DNA of 6,064 bases, taken from NCBI GenBank assembly GCA_943328865.2, contig CALQBR020000097.1, forward strand, positions 1 through 6,064. Direction: 5' to 3'. The DNA is from Sphingobacterium thalpophilum. GTDB taxonomy: Bacteria; Bacteroidota; Bacteroidia; Flavobacteriales; Flavobacteriaceae. The position numbers were made by a program, and so were the translations under genes. This document shows, one piece after another, positions 5,570 through 6,064 of this stretch. The first letter of the stretch is position 1. Each line of letters opens with the position of its first letter. Under the pieces are notes generated by a model. It made no database searches. It was not told the origin of the DNA and saw only the letters and a program-made list of their open reading frames with translations.

Positions 5570-6064
5570 TTAATAATGAAAATGCTTACTCTCTTCTATG
5601 AATGGATTTCTCTTTGGCAACAAAGGAGCTTTAGTTAATGCTGAGAAAACAACATAAATAAATAAACCTAGGAAGAAAAGTACTGATCCAATTTCGGCTA
5701 TACCAATATACCATTGATCTCCTACTGTACCAGGCATAATCATGTTAAAGAAGTCGATATAATGTCCTGCTAAAATTACAATCCCTGCCATAACAATAAT
5801 CCAAGTGATTCTTTTGAAGTCAGTATTGATTAAAATCAAAATTGGGAATAAGAAGTTCATGAAAACAGCGCCAAAGAATGGCAAGTTGTACAACTCAATT
5901 CTGGTAACAAAATAAGTTACCTCTTCAGGAATATTAGCATACCAAATCAACATGAATTGTGAAAACCATAAGTATGTCCAAAATACGCTAATTCCGAACA
6001 TGAATTTAGCCAAATCATGAATATGACTGGTATTCACATGTTCCAAGTACCCTTTTGATTTAAG
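5570..6064 (-). CDS. actF: Alternative Complex III membrane subunit ActF (C-terminal part, 5' truncated)
   Basis: The frame is open from the right edge to TAA at 5572-5570, giving 164 visible residues. It is strongly hydrophobic with four likely membrane helices (visible residues about 21-43, 61-80, 86-106 and 119-142) and the characteristic stretches HDLAKFMFGISVFWTYLWFS and HYIDFFNMIMPG. These, with ctaC and ctaD directly downstream, identify ActF, one of the two NrfD/PsrC-like multi-helix subunits of Alternative Complex III (quinol:cytochrome c oxidoreductase). Family members have about 10 helices and more than 400 residues, so the N-terminal majority lies outside. A TTG at 6046 could mimic a start, but coding sequence continues through it to the edge and begins mid-protein, so it is not the true start. 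It ends in a short cytoplasmic tail, ESKHFHY. It is 18 bp upstream of ctaC and clearly in the same operon. The paralogue ActC is the main alternative identity; position last before ctaC favours ActF. Confidence 0.9.
   Translation of the reverse strand, partial: LKSKGYLEHVNTSHIHDLAKFMFGISVFWTYLWFSQFMLIWYANIPEEVTYFVTRIELYNLPFFGAVFMNFLFPILILINTDFKRITWIIVMAGIVILAGHYIDFFNMIMPGTVGDQWYIGIAEIGSVLFFLGLFIYVVFSALTKAPLLPKRNPFIEESKHFHY

Noticed and set aside
6044..6046. TTG codon that could be taken as the start of the rightmost gene.
   Set aside because: The frame is open to the window edge and the sequence after the TTG begins mid-protein just before a conserved membrane helix, so the gene is simply truncated by the window.
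1..6064. Search for mobile elements, CRISPR repeats, tRNAs, toxin-antitoxin or defence genes.
   Set aside because: Every long stretch is accounted for by conserved core genes, spacers are at most 152 bp, and I saw no repeat array, terminal inverted repeats or integrase-like sequence.

Overview
The window is AT-rich bacterial chromosome that looks like a Flavobacterium-type member of the Bacteroidota. The grounds are protein content and expression style. The last part of an Alternative Complex III subunit lies directly upstream of cytochrome oxidase subunits II and I. Subunit II has an unusual extra-membrane architecture. No gene start shows a convincing Shine-Dalgarno sequence, and TAnnTTTG-like boxes (the Bacteroidota -7 element) occur upstream of ruvB. 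The taxonomic call is an inference from these traits, not from a database comparison.

Layout from left to right: (1) the 3' end of a phospholipase D-superfamily (cardiolipin synthase-like) gene on the plus strand, cut by the left edge; (2) convergent to it, a two-gene minus-strand unit, ruvB followed by queG, separated by 55 bp; (3) a 152-bp spacer (2435-2586) holding candidate ruvB promoter boxes and a strong intrinsic terminator for the next operon; (4) a minus-strand respiratory operon, read right to left as actF (cut by the right edge), ctaC, ctaD, with 18-bp and 25-bp gaps and ending at that terminator. No gene-free stretch exceeds 152 bp. I see no tRNA, rRNA, CRISPR array, insertion sequence or phage gene.

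How the genes work together: ActF is a membrane subunit of Alternative Complex III, which oxidises quinol and passes electrons through its haem c subunits to a terminal oxidase. CtaC (CuA subunit) and CtaD (haem a, haem a3/CuB subunit) form the core of an aa3-type oxygen reductase. Their continuity in one operon fits the known ACIII-aa3 supercomplex of Flavobacterium johnsoniae. Subunit III is not in the window. RuvB (Holliday-junction branch migration) and QueG (last step of tRNA queuosine synthesis) are housekeeping proteins whose adjacency need not reflect shared function.

The most unusual material is in CtaC. The CuA loop reads C-N-K-I-C instead of the canonical C-x-E-x-C, the aromatic electron-entry patch is reduced, the CuA domain carries an insertion of about 40 residues, and there is an extra N-terminal pair of hydrophobic segments. 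These probably reflect adaptation to direct electron delivery from ACIII and may be lineage-wide. Otherwise this is an ordinary core-genome region, and I do not see an undescribed accessory system.
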